Part shown: positions 24,028 through 36,000 of the stretch, piece by piece
Position numbering within the stretch: position 1 is the first letter of the stretch
How the letters are laid out: each line of letters begins with the position of its first letter
NCBI RefSeq assembly: GCF_021018895.1
Contig: NC_079382.1
Span: 21,808,001-21,872,000 of the forward strand
Reading direction: 5' to 3'
DNA length: 64,000 bases
DNA from: Seriola aureovittata
Taxonomy: Eukaryota > Chordata > Actinopteri > Carangiformes > Carangidae
Made by a program: the position numbers and the translations under genes
Notes under the pieces: generated by a model
Seen by the model: the letters and a program-made list of their open reading frames with translations, nothing else
Told to the model about the DNA's origin: nothing
Databases searched by the model: none

Positions 24028-27000
24028 AAAACGTCATACTATATAAGGCATAAAAAGTAAAAAAAATGTCATAGTACTAAGTCATAAAAACGTTGTAGTA
24101 AGGCATAAAAAGTCAAAAAAATATAGTATAGTGAGGCATAAAAAAGTTAGAAAAAAAGTCATAGTATAGTAAGGCATAAAAATGTTTTTATAAAAGTCAT
24201 AGTATAGAAAGGCATAAAATGTCAAAAAAACATCATAGTATAGTGAGGCATAAAAAAGTTAGAAAAAAAGTCATAGTATAGTAAGGCATAAAAATGTTTT
24301 TATAAAAGTCATAGTATAGTAAGGCATAAAATGTAAAAAAAAAGTCATAGTATAGTAAGGCATAAAAAAGTTTTTAAAAAAGGTCAAAGTATAGTAAGGC
24401 ATAAAAAGTAAAAAAAAAAGGTCAAAGTATAGTAAGGCATAAAAAGTCAAAAAAATGTCAGTATAGAAAGGCATAAAAAAGTTTTAAAAAAGTCATAGTA
24501 TAGTAAGGCATAAAAAAGTAAAAAAAACGTCATAGTATAGTAAGGCATAAAAAAGTTTTTAAAAAGTCATAGTATAGTAAGGCATAAAAAGTAAAAAAAA
24601 AAATCATAGTATAGTAAGGCATAAAAAAGTCAAAAAAATGTCATAGTATAGTAAGGCATAAAAAAGTTTTTAAAAAGTCATAGTATAGTAAGGCATAAAA
24701 AGTCAAAAAAACGTCATAGTACAGTAAGGCATAAAAAAGTTTTAAAAAAGTCATAGTATAGTAAGGCATAAAAAGTCAAAAAAATGTCATAGTATAGTAA
24801 GGCATAAAAATGTTTTTATAAAAGTCATAGTATAGTAAGGCATAAAATGTAAAAAAAAAAGTCATAGTATAGTAAGGCATAAAATGTAAAAAAAAACGTC
24901 ATAGTATAGTAAGGCATAAAAAGTAAAAAAAAATGTCATAGTACAGTAAGGCATAAAAAAGTTTTAAAAAAGTCATAGTATAGTAAGGCATAAAAAAAGT
25001 TTTAAAAAAGTCATAGTATAGTAAGGCATAAAAAAGTCAAAAAAACGTCATAGTATAGTAAGGCATAAAATGTCAAAAAAACATAGTATAGTAAGGCATA
25101 AAAAAAGTAAAAAAAACGTCATAGTATAGTAAGGCATAAAAAAGTCAAAAAAACATAGTATAGTAAGGCATAAAAAAGTTTTGAAAAAGTCATCGTATAG
25201 TAAGGCATAAAAAGTAAAAAAAAAAATCATAGTATAGTAAGGCATAAAAAGTAAAAAAAAAAATCATAGTATAGTAAGGCATAAAAAAGTAAAAAATAAC
25301 GTCATAGTATAGTAAGGCATAAAATGTCAAAAAAACATAGTATAGTAAGGCATAAAAAAGTTTTTAAAAAGTCATAGTATAGTAAGGCATAAAAAAAGTA
25401 AAAAAAAAAACGTCAGTATAGTAAGGCATAAAAAAGTTTTTAAAAAGTCATAATATAGTAAGGCATAAAAAGTAAAAAAAACATCATAGTAAAGTAAGGC
25501 ATAAAAAAGTCAAAAAAATGTCATAGTATAGTAAGGCATAAAAAAGTTTTTAAAAAGTCATAGTATAGTAAGGCATAAAAAGTCAAAAAAACGTCATAGT
25601 ATAGTAAGGCATAAAAAAGTTTTTAAAAAGTCATAGTATAGTAAGGCATAAAAAGTAAAAAAAACATCATAGTAAAGTAAGGCATAAAAAAGTCAAAAAA
25701 ATGTCATAGTATAGTAAGGCATAAAAAAGTTTTTAAAAAGTCATAGTATAGTAAGGCATAAAAAGTCAAAAAAACGTCATAGTACAGTAAGGCATAAAAA
25801 AGTTTTAAAAAAGTCATAGTATAGTAAGGCATAAAAAGTCAAAAAAACGTCATAGTATAGTAAGGCATAAAAAAAGTCAAAAAAATGTCATAGTATAGTA
25901 AGGCATAAAAATGTTTTTATAAAAGTCATAGTATAGTAAGGCATAAAATGTAAAAAAAAAGTCATAGTATAGTAAGGCATAAAATGTAAAAAAAAACGTC
26001 ATAGTATAGTAAGGCATAAAAAGTAAAAAAAAATGTCATAGTACAGTAAGGCATAAAAAAGTTTTAAAAAAGTCATAGTATAGTAAGGCATAAAAAAGTT
26101 TTTAAAAAGTCATAATATAGTAAGGCATAAAAAAGTCAAAAAAACCTCATAGTATAGTAAGGCATAAAAAGTAAAAAAAAACGTCATCGTATAGTAAGGC
26201 ATAAAAAAGTTTTTAAAAAGTCATAGTATAGTAAGGCATAAAAAGTCGAAAAAAAATCATAGTATAGTGAGGCATTAAAAAGTTTTTTAAAGTCATAGTA
26301 TAGTTAGGCATAAAAAGTCAAAAAAACGTCATAGTACAGTAAGGCATAAAAAAGTAAAAAAAACGTCATAGTATAGTAAGGCATAAAAAAGTCAACAAAA
26401 CATAGTATAGTAAGGCATAAAAAAGTAAAAAAAAGTCATAGTAAAGTAAGGCATAAAAAAGTCAAAAAAATGTCATAGTATAGTAAGGCATAAAAAAGTT
26501 TTTAAAAAGTCATAATATAGTAAGGCATAAAAAGTAAAAAAAACATCATAGTAAAGTAAGGCATAAAAAAGTCAAAAAAATGTCATAGTATAGTAAGGCA
26601 TAAAAAAGTTTTTAAAAAGTCATAGTATAGTAAGGCATAAAAAGTCAAAAAAACGTCATAGTATAGTAAGGCATAAAAAAGTTTTTAAAAAGTCATAGTA
26701 TAGTAAGGCATAAAAAGTAAAAAAAACATCATAGTAAAGTAAGGCATAAAAAAGTCAAAAAAATGTCATAGTATAGTAAGGCATAAAAAAGTTTTTAAAA
26801 AGTCATAGTATAGTAAGGCATAAAAAGTCAAAAAAACGTCATAGTATAGTAAGGCATAAAAAAGTTTTAAAAAAGTCATAGTATAGTAAGGCATAAAAAG
26901 TCAAAAAAACGTCATAGTATAGTAAGGCATAAAAAAGTCAAAAAAATGTCATAGTATAGTAAGGCATAAAAATGTTTTTAAAAAAGTCATAGTATAGTAA

Positions 27001-29275
27001 GGCATAAAATGTAAAAAAAAAGTCATAGTATAGTAAGGCATAAAAAAAGTAAAAAAAACGTCATAGTATAGTAAGGCATAAAAAGTAAAAAAAAATGTCA
27101 TAGTACAGTAAGGCATAAAAAAGTTTTAAAAAAGTCATAGTATAGTAAGGCATAAAAAAAGTTTTAAAAAAGTCATAGTATAGTAAGGCATAAAAAAGTC
27201 AAAAAAACCTCATAGTATAGTAAGGCATAAAAAGTAAAAAAAAACGTCATCGTATAGTAAGGCATAAAAAAGTTTTTAAAAAGTCATAGTATAGTAAGGC
27301 ATAAAAAGTCGAAAAAAAATCATAGTATAGTGAGGCATTAAAAAGTTTTTTAAAGTCATAGTATAGTTAGGCATAAAAAGTCAAAAAAACGTCATAGTAC
27401 AGTAAGGCATAAAAAAGTAAAAAAAACGTCATAGTATAGTAAGGCATAAAAAAGTCAACAAAACATAGTATAGTAAGGCATAAAAAAGTAAAAAAAAGTC
27501 ATAGTATAGTAAGGCATAAAAAAGTCAAAAAAACGTCATAGTGTAGTAAGGCATAAAAAAGTCAAAAAAACGTCATAGTATAGTAAGGCATAAAAAGTAA
27601 AAAAAACGTCATAGTATAGTAAGGCATAAAAAAAGTCAAAAAAATGTCATAGTATAGTAAGGCATAAAAATGTTTTTATAAAAGTCATAGTATAGTAAGG
27701 CATAAAATGTAAAAAAAAAGTCATAGTATAGTAAGGCATAAAATGTAAAAAAAAACGTCATAGTATAGTAAGGCATAAAAAGTAAAAAAAAATGTCATAG
27801 TACAGTAAGGCATAAAAAAGTTTTAAAAAAGTCATAGTATAGTAAGGCATAAAAAAGTTTTAAAAAAGTCATAGTATAGTAAGGCATAAAAAGTCAAAAA
27901 AACATCATAGTATAGTAAGGCATAAAAAGTCAAAAAAACGTCATAGTATAGTAAGGCATAAAAACGTCAAAAAAACGTCATAGTATAGTAAGGCATAAAA
28001 AGTCGAAAAAAAAATCATAGTATAGTAAGGCATTAAAAAGTTTTTAAAAGTCATAGTATAGTTAGGCATAAAAAGTCAAAAAAACGTCATAGTACAGTAA
28101 GGCATAAAAAAGTAAAAAAAACGTCATAGTATAGTAAGGCATAAAAAAGTCAACAAAACATAGTATAGTAAGGCATAAAAAAGTAAAAAAAAGTCATAGT
28201 ATAGTAAGGCATAAAAAAGTCAAAAAAACGTCATAGTGTAGTAAGGCATAAAAAAGTCAAAAAAACGTCATAGTATAGTAAGGCATAAAAAGTAAAAAAA
28301 AAAGTCATAGTATAGTAAGGCATAAAAACTCGAAAAAAAAATCATAGTAAGGCATAAAAAGTCAAAAAAACCTCATAATATAGTAAGGCATAAAAAAGTT
28401 GTAAAAAAAGACATAGTATAGTAAGGCATAAAAACGTCACAAAACATCATAATATAGTAAGGCATAAAAAAGTTGTAAAAAAAGTCATAGTATAGTAAGG
28501 CATAAAAAAGTTTTAAAAAAGTCATAGTATAGTAAGGCATAAAAAAGTTTTAAAAAAGTCATAGTATAGTAAGGCATAAAAAAGTCAAAAAAACGTCATA
28601 GTATAGTAAGGCATAAAAAAGTTGTAAAAAAAGTCATAGTATAGTAAGGCATAAAAAAGTTTTAAAAAAGTCATAGTATAGTAAGGCATAAAAAGTCAAA
28701 AAAACGTCATAGTATAGTAAGGCATACAAAAGTCAAAAAAATGTCAGTATAGTAAGGCATAAAAAAGTTTTTAAAAAGTCATAGTATAGTAAGGTATAAA
28801 AAAGTCAAAAAAACGTCATAGTATAGAAAGGCATAAAAAAGTTTTAAAAAAGTCATAGTATAGTAAGGCATAAAAAGTAAAAAAAACATCATAGTATAGT
28901 AAGACATAAAAAGGTAAAAAAACGTCATAGTATAGTAAGGCATAAAAAGTAAAAAAAACGTCATAGTATAGTAAGGCATAAAAAGTAAAAAAAACATCAT
29001 AGTGTAGTAAGGCATAAAAAAGTTTAAAAAATGTCATAGTATAGTAAGACATAAAAAGTAAAAAAAACGTCATAGTATAGTAAGGCATAAAAAAGTTTTT
29101 AAAAAGTCATAGTATAGTAAGGCATAAAAAGTAAAAAAAAAAACGTCATAGTATAGTAAGGCATAAAAAGTAAAAAAAGCGTCATAGTATAGTAAGGCAT
29201 AAAAAGTAAAAAAAACATCATAGTGTAGTAAGGCATAAAAAAGTTTAAAAAATGTCATAGTATAGTAATATGGCA
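24028..29275. repeat. Large satellite array of about 36-37 bp monomers
   Basis: Monomers share the core CATAGTATAGTAAGGCATAA followed by an A-rich variable part: AAAAGTCAAAAAAACGT, AAAAAGTTTTTAAAAAGT, AATGTAAAAAAAAGT and similar. The array spans about 5.25 kb; dividing by monomer length gives roughly 140 copies (not counted). Higher-order structure is visible. The variant AGTAAAGTAAGG occurs at 25491 and 25674, then at 26553 and 26736, so a 183-base (five-monomer) step recurs 1062 bases later. The variant GTCGAAAAAAAATC at 26245 recurs at 27308, 1063 bases on. A further partial repeat of that block begins near 28002. Ends are more diverged than the middle, as expected for arrays evolving by unequal exchange. 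There is no CRISPR-like spacer diversity and no believable coding capacity. Confidence 0.95.
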
Positions 29276-29293
29276 TAATATGATGTTTTTCAG

Positions 29294-29323
29294 CAGGGAG
29301 CGAAGGAGACGACCTTCATGTGA
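29294..29323 (+). CDS. snx14: snx14 distal terminal exon copy (possible alternative last exon)
   Basis: It reads QGAKETTFM and TGA after a TGATGTTTTTCAG acceptor, in the same phase as the proximal copy; one residue differs (Val to Ala). The acceptor, stop and AATAAA (29425) are all intact, so exon 28 (donor at 22567) could splice to it across 6.7 kb that includes the satellite. Whether it is used is unknown; it may be a dead duplicate kept intact because it is young. The near-identical ending means protein output would hardly change. Confidence 0.55.
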   Translation, partial: QGAKETTFM

Positions 29324-29424
29324 AGTCAACACTACATCCCCATCCTGGATGATGGACGTGCAATACTCAACAATTTCCAACACTTCTGTGAACATCTCTA
29401 CATTCCAATGTTTATTAATGCACA

Positions 29425-29430
29425 AATAAA
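29425..29430 (+). terminator. snx14: Poly(A) signal in the duplicated snx14 tail
   Basis: AATAAA at the position exactly matching the proximal signal at 23944 (offset 5481), with identical flanks CACAAATAAAGATATATATT. Confidence 0.6.
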
Positions 29431-29508
29431 GATATATATTTATTGATGCCATCGCAGTGAACGCTGTCTCCTGTGTGTTCTTTCAGAGCCAATGAAAATA
29501 TTAACACA

Positions 29509-29700
29509 TTACTTAGAAAAGCTATCACATAAATCATAGTATAAGAAGGCAAAGAAAGTCATAAAATGACACAGTATAGTGAGGCATAAAAAGTAATAAA
29601 AACGTCACTGATAGTAAAGCATAAAGACGTCATTGTATAGTTAAGCATAAAAATAATCATAAAAAAACATCATACTATAGTAAGTCATAAAAAGTCTGTT
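29509..29700. repeat. Diverged satellite monomers beyond the duplicated exon
   Basis: Words such as CATAGTATAAGAAGGCA, CAGTATAGTGAGGCATAA, GATAGTAAAGCATAA and CATACTATAGTAAGTCATAA repeat at roughly monomer spacing. They are clearly related to the array at 24028-29275 but far more diverged, so they look like the old edge of the original array. Confidence 0.8.
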
Positions 29701-29704
29701 AGAG

Positions 29705-31500
29705 TCGCCAATAAACCAAGCGCTTGTCTTTCGACTGTTGGAGGAAGGATATTTTACTGCCGAACGAGAAGTTTCACACACTTGTAATGGAGTATTTGAA
29801 TCTGGAGTGTTGGTACTTCCTCCACCACCGTTAACATCTTACCTGTCAATTTTGAAGCTTCAAGTTGTTAGAAACTGTATCAGTGGAAAAACTGTAAAAC
29901 AAACCAAAACAAGAGTGATCAGCAAAGGAATACGTCAGCTTCCTTAAATGATCAAGAAAACTGACTTCACAGAATCTGTTAAGGAACAATGTCTTTCTTT
30001 TACCCAGTGGAAACTTTAAAGATGATTCATCTGTTTAAAAATAAAAATAACATTGACTTACTGACAAATCTGAGTGGTGATGCGTTCACTTGGTTTAGGA
30101 AAAAAAATGAACCAGCTACACAGTGAATGGCAATGACTCTTTAAACTGAAGGAATAGATTCAAATCAGCTAATTGCTTCCAACTGTACTGAGGATGTGGT
30201 CCACTGTGAGCTCTGTGTTATTTGATCTGTAGTTTGTTCTGTCCATTAACAGAACCCACTGCCAACAGTTTTCATAAGAACTATTTCTGTGGTAGAACAT
30301 ATTCCGGTGAGAGCAGTGAGGTCCAGAGCAACAGAGAAGTTGTTTCTGGGAAAGACTCTTCAATTCATTTCTCATAATATTCAGCCAAACTCCAGGCCAG
30401 GCCTCTCCCTTGTATGAGAGTATAGGGATTTAGAGTTAGAGATACATTTTCTGTTAGTGAGAGATTTATAACCAAACCTATTATTTTAAACTCAGGATAA
30501 AACTGTGGTTAAACTTATAATTCAATATAAAACAGGTCTGTAAAAAACAAAAAAATTAAAAATTGTGTCCTGACTCAGCCTGATTTCTACATGTGACGGC
30601 TGCCAACTGTGTGTCCTCCTCTCTTCTCAGAAGTCCTGAGAGCGGAGCGAGAACAGTTTCCAGTCAGTGATAATGTGGCCGTTCTCATGCAGTTGGCAGC
30701 TGATGGCGGCGCCGGCCGCTGCCAGCTGCGTCGTGGCTCACTGAAGCGACTAAATAAGGAGTTCCGGAGCATTAACACGCAGCAGACATTGTTGGGGAGA
30801 TCCCTCTCACAGAGGAGGCCTTGTTCACTCGACACGGGGGTTTCACCGAGGGGTAAAGACTCTGTGGATGCCACGGACGGAGGAGAGAGAGAGAGAGAGT
30901 CTGCTGGACGCTGCTGGAGTGAACTCATGTTTCACTTCCAGTATGAGCTGGGACAGTTTGAAGGTGTTTGTCAAATACTTCCTGTGTTTCTGCCAAATTC
31001 AGACTTAGTAACCAAACCTGAATGAAATGGCAAAGAAAACAACTGTCGGAAAAAAACATTCAACCGGCTGATGAGGAACTGGCCTCCACAACAGGGTTTC
31101 AAAATACCACAGACATATAAACAATACTTAACTAGAGCTTGAAGCTGCTGGATGAGGCATTAAAACCCTCCATCCTGTCACTGGTTGCTGCTGGTGCTGG
31201 GACACAACGAGCCGACTTGACCTGAATCAGCGTTTAGGGGGTAAAAGCTGCTGTGACTCACAGATCACATGTTTTTTGCTGAAAAATTCTTCATTGGCTA
31301 AAAATCCGACAAACAGTAAAAGATATTTATACGACTTTAGAAAAACATTTGAGTTGTTTCTGTCGACTTTGTGGTGAGACTGTGAGAATTATTTTTTACC
31401 TCCTGATCGCACAGAACAATCAGAAAACTTCATCTAAGAGGATCAACATTACCAGGTCAGCTGCTGAGATTTCTTTAAACCTTCAGTATCCTGCTAAAAC
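29705..31500. other. Unidentified sequence between snx14 tail and nt5e 3' end
   Basis: No protein or RNA gene is recognised. A small GC-rich island lies at about 30640-30860 and a short GA run at 30886-30900. ORFs here (for example 30609-31025) show no motif I know. The GC-rich patch could be a decayed mobile element or a regulatory region. Confidence 0.5.
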
Positions 31501-31790
31501 TACTACCAGAGTCGAGTCTCGAGTCCCAAGTGTTCAAGTCCGAGTCAAAGAGCCGACACACAAATAAAAAGGTCGACATCAGACACAAATGACAACTGTT
31601 ACTGTTTCAAAGGAGGTTTATTTGCTTTGAGTTATTACGGCATCTTACAAAAAACTAACAAAGAGTCTGAGTCTCCAACTTCTGAGTCTGAACACAGTCA
31701 GCGCTCGAGTCCAAGGCAAGTCCTGAGTCCCGCGTCTCAGTCAGGGTTTTAGGATTCGAGTCTGAGTCCTGGACTCTAGTCCTGCAACAC
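31500..31790. repeat. Degenerate GAGTC/AGTCC-rich repeat
   Basis: Many variants of GAGTCTGAGTC, CGAGTCC and AAGTCCGAGTC are interspersed with unrelated bases. This resembles a dispersed repeat type I associate with fish genomes. It overlaps the likely end of nt5e transcription on the other strand. Confidence 0.6.
31617..31622 (-). terminator. nt5e: Candidate poly(A) signal of nt5e
   Basis: AATAAA on the minus strand, about 550 bases after the nt5e stop codon, the first clear one found downstream. It lies inside the GAGTC repeat zone, so its use is uncertain. Confidence 0.4.
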
Positions 31791-32175
31791 TGACTGAGAC
31801 GAGCATTTTATCTTTTTTTTTCAAAATCAACGCCAAAAAAACAAAAAACACGTGAAAAGTTGGAAAAAGTGAGAGAGAAATCCGCTGAGCTCAGAACAGG
31901 TCTTAGTGGTCATTAGTGGAGCTGCAGCTTTAGTCGCCGTTAGATTAAAACTAACAAAAAAAAAGTTTAAAAGTTTTGTCCAAACTTGGTCCAAACAGAT
32001 TTCAGGAAGAGTTTTTAAAACGTGTGGCTGCTGGAGTTTCCCTTCTGTTTTAAAATGATAATAAAAGGTCAGATATTTTTGTCAGTCCTGTAGGATCACA
32101 TCCATCAGAGCTGGTACTGCTTCATCTTCACATGTAGTTTATAAAAACAGACTCTTCTGTGTTTTCCGGGTGGAT

Positions 32176-32345
32176 TCAGTCGTACATGTTCCCACACAGA
32201 GCCCAGATCAGCGCCAGTGACAGTAAAACCAGCGAAGCGGTCTGTCCGGGAGCCGAGTTGAGGATCTTGATGCGTCCTTCAACAGACGGATAAACCTCCT
32301 TTCTTTGTACGATGTAGTTGGACACAACGGTGATGTCCAGATCGC
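32176..32345 (-). CDS. nt5e: nt5e exon 9: C-terminus with GPI-anchor signal
   Basis: It reads DLDITVVSNYIVQRKEVYPS, then VEGRIKILNSAPGQ and a hydrophobic tail ASLVLLSLALIWALC ending NMYD. The small residues after RIKIL (likely omega at N561 or S562) followed by a spacer and hydrophobic stretch form a standard GPI attachment signal, aligning with human S549. The tail would be removed on anchoring. Confidence 0.93.
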
Positions 32346-32961
32346 CTGGAGGGAAAAGAAACGTTACGAGGCAGGTTAAAATAAAAGCGGGAGATCTCGA
32401 CACCTCAAACAAAATCCCGTGTATTTCCTGAAGTCTCACCGCTGTTGTGTTTGAGCGTCTCGTTTTTGATCATGGAGAATCCGTCTCCACCGGTCATCAG
32501 GTAGGACGGCAGCACCACTTTGTAAACCTTCTCATCCTCGACGGGATCGTAGTCGGGGACACGACAATCGACGCAGAGGATGCTGAGACTCTTCACGCGA
32601 TGTCCCGGAGGTTTGGACAAGTCAAACTCTACATGAAGTCCTGTTGGAGGAAACGTCAGAACATTACAACCTTCACTCTCTGCAGGACTGTTGTGTGAGT
32701 TTGTATCTGGGCGTCGGGAACGTATAGAAAACCCAGGTACCGGACACTTGTAGGAATTCTCCGGTGCTCCCGCCGTATCGTTTCACTGAGTGTTCAAAGG
32801 CTTTCCTCAGTGTGGAGCCTTTCAGCTGCACCAGGTCGAAGGTTCCTCCGAAGGGTAAGACGGAGATCAGGTCCTCCATGGTGATCGAGCCTACGGACGA
32901 CACATCGGCATATTAAGTTCAACAGACCTTGAACTGTGTGTGAGGACTGAATCTTTTTCCA

Positions 32962-33010
<49 letters not shown>

Positions 33011-36000
33011 ACACCGTTCCTGGTGCGTTCATCAATGGATGCGCGGACGCCTCCTCCGTTGAAGATGCTGGCGCTGACGTGGTTCCACTGGACCTCGTCA
33101 GAGAATCTGATGTTGTTGGCGACCTGGAGAACGGACACAGGAGTGTTTCATGTGTTCTATGTTCTACCTACAACTGATGGAGAACTCATTACTCAAGTAA
33201 TTTATTTGCTTACAAGTTTGGTTTAACACCAAGCCATAAACTTCCCATCTTTCCCTTCACAGCTCATCAGTGTGACACAGGTTTGTTCTTTTAACGATCT
33301 TTATCACCTACCATGGCGTCACAGATCAGATTTCCCAGGTTGCATTCCCGGAAACGACACTCGGCATCACCTTTCAGGAAGACCTGAGTTTTTCCCACGA
33401 CCTTGGCCGAGTAGTTTGCCAGATTCTTCTTCCATTCCTCCACATCAGCAAGAACCTCCGGATCTGGACCAGACACGATCCAGTTTGAGAGGGAGTGCAG
33501 GTAATAACATGTTTTAATGTAAATACAGTGAATGCCTGGTTTTCCACTTTCTACCTTTTGTTGCACAAACATTTCTGGACAAAAACAAAAAAAATAACCC
33601 TTTTTATACCTTTAAAGGCTTTTTTAAAATTAGAATAAAATGAGTGTTTTTAAGAGCAAGTGCAGAATATTTACACCTAAGTGACAAAAAGCCGTTATAA
33701 GAGTTTTATAAAAACATTTCCCTTTACCCTGAGGGATGCTGCTGTTCAGCAGGATGGGGTTTCCTGTCGACTTCACTACATGTCCATTGTTGTCAAAGGT
33801 CACCTTCAGATAACCCAGATATTTTCCGAAAGCGTAGGCCTGCACGACAGGAACCTGCCGCCCGTCTTCTGATCTCACCATGAAGGGATACGGACCCGCA
33901 GGGACTTCAGAGGACGGAGGTGTTCCTGAAAAATGGAGTGTGGAGGTTTAGGTAGGTTTGTTCATTACAGATTAACTGAGTATTTTTCTAGAAAAATCTG
34001 GAACCAGAGAAAGTTTAAACTATTTAAAACTATTCTCAAATTTGTCATTGATTCATTTTTCTATTGATGGACAGCGTTTAATTGTGCAGGAAAGAGGGAA
34101 GATACCGCAGAGGAGGGGCAGGTGCACGCAGGTGTCCTCTAACAACAGGAAGTCACTGTAAGTTTGGTCGCTGATATGGCGCCTAATTTGCATCAAAAAT
34201 GGCGCATCTTCTTGGAGATAAGACTCAGTATGACCGACACTGTCCAGTGTCATTATCTCTGCCTTACATTGTGAATAAACATCCATAAACCCGCTGACAC
34301 ACGACAGGAAAAAGTTGCTCCTGATGACTTCACAGCCTGTCATCATGACTGCATTGAGCATGCACTACAGTCACATGACAGGATGTGCAACGTCAAGTAA
34401 AGGAAGTGAACTCAAACATCACACCGCAACGATTTCGCTGCTTGACTTCTCATTTTTCCACGACTAATCTACAGGAGAAGTGTGTCACAGTTATCATCAG
34501 GTTTAAGGGTTTAGATACAGTTTGTTGCTAGTGAGGGAAACGCACAGTGAAACACGGTTCATCAAACGACCGAAGCAGGCCCCGCCCCCTGCTAGCCGTC
34601 GACCACAGCTTCAAAACGAGTGAGGAAGAGGAGACAAACACAGAAAAGGAAGATTTGAAGGAAAAAAGAAAACCGTCGGTTGTGTTGAATTATTTCGTTG
34701 CTGGAGAAAAGGACGATGTTGACCAGGAACATGGAATAAAATATATCGCAGAACAAAAATGTTGCAGTGTCACTTTTTTTCCCACTATCCTGCAGCTGTA
34801 GCAGGTCGGTTCAGTTTCAGGAGGAATTAGAGATTCGTTCCAACATGCAGTGAACTCCTCTACGGACTGACTCACTGACTTCATGGAAACAAACTTTTTC
34901 TTGACACATTCACTTGACACACACATTCCTCATCAGGTTCCTCCCTGATTCTTGGAGCTCAGCTCTTAAACTGCTTCACTAATCACTAATGAACCTCTCC
35001 TGCCTGATGAGACACACAGCAGCTTATAGCGGATGTTTTTCTTTTTTTTGTTGTCGTTTACTTCTCGTCAGGTTCTTTGCAGAGTCACTGAATCATGAAA
35101 CAGAAGTTTGTTGCCATGACTTCAAGGTTAAGTAACACACATCATTAACGACCCCTGTGGTCATGCATTAAGTTCGCTGATGACTATCACCTGAAATTGA
35201 AATCTGAAATCTCATGTGCAGAGACGACACCCTGCAGACTGCAGAAGTTGTTTCCTACAAGTTTTCAAACAAAATGAAGGAAGAGCTAATCAACAGCAGC
35301 CGCCGGCTTTCCCAGTTCTCTGGGACTTTGGTGGAAACACAACAATGAAATAAACCGGAATAATCTCAAGGGAGGGAAATACCTGAGCGGTCAGAGCTTA
35401 ATATGTAAACTTCGTTATCAATGCTAAACAAACCTTCATGCTCACGAGGGAGACGTGCAGCCAAAGGTAAAGTGGAGTGCAGGTTTACATCACCAACGTG
35501 GGTCATGAGCAGGAAACGTGAAAAATACTCTTTTCTGCACATTTTCCATTTGCACATTGAAAAAAAACCAAGTGGAAATTCTGAAGATTATGTTGGAAAA
35601 AAAAAAGAAAACCATGGCAACACGCCAGGAATCATTTTCAAGTTTGTAAAATCCAGTGTGAGAAGTGTGCAGTGAGCCTCAGAGGGTTTCCCGGACTCAG
35701 TAACAGGAGTGGATGGATTAAGTGATAAACCCAGATCAAGTTTAACTAAAATTTCCCCTTCACATGAGGTCTTGAATGCATCACTGTCAGATTCAATGAC
35801 TCTTCCTCTCCAACGTCCAAACAAGTGCCAACCTGACTTGCTCCCAGTCACTCAGATTTACACAAAGCCTGATCCCGTCTTAAGGAAAACATTTCATTTT
35901 CCTGCCATTTCTGTGGCCTGAGGTCAAAACCGGCAGCTCACTTCCTGCAGCTGCTGTAAACATGTAACAGCACAGAGCTATTTATGGAGACCAGGCTCGT

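Larger units (their letters stand above)
29276..29508 (+). repeat. snx14: Second copy of the snx14 last exon and 3' UTR
   Basis: The interval 29294-29508 aligns without gaps to 23813-24027 at a constant offset of 5481 bases. I count about 16 differences in about 215 bases. Similarity starts about 15 bases before the acceptor (ATGTTTTTCAGCAG against ATGTTTCTCAGCAG) and ends at ATTAACACA, after which both copies run into satellite or satellite-like sequence. The duplicated piece therefore holds an acceptor, coding end, stop and poly(A) signal. Confidence 0.9.

Noticed and set aside
24028..29275. CRISPR-like regular repeats
   Set aside because: The parts between the constant words are low-complexity A-rich variants, not unique spacers, and the setting is a vertebrate gene tail.
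24271..29276. Minus-strand open frames repeating MPYYTMTFF-like residues inside the satellite
   Set aside because: They are translations of the tandem monomer where local spacing is a multiple of three. They have no start context, no homology and change frame constantly.
30609..31025. 138-codon open frame between snx14 and nt5e
   Set aside because: No motif or homology recognised; it depends on a GC-rich patch and an internal GA run.
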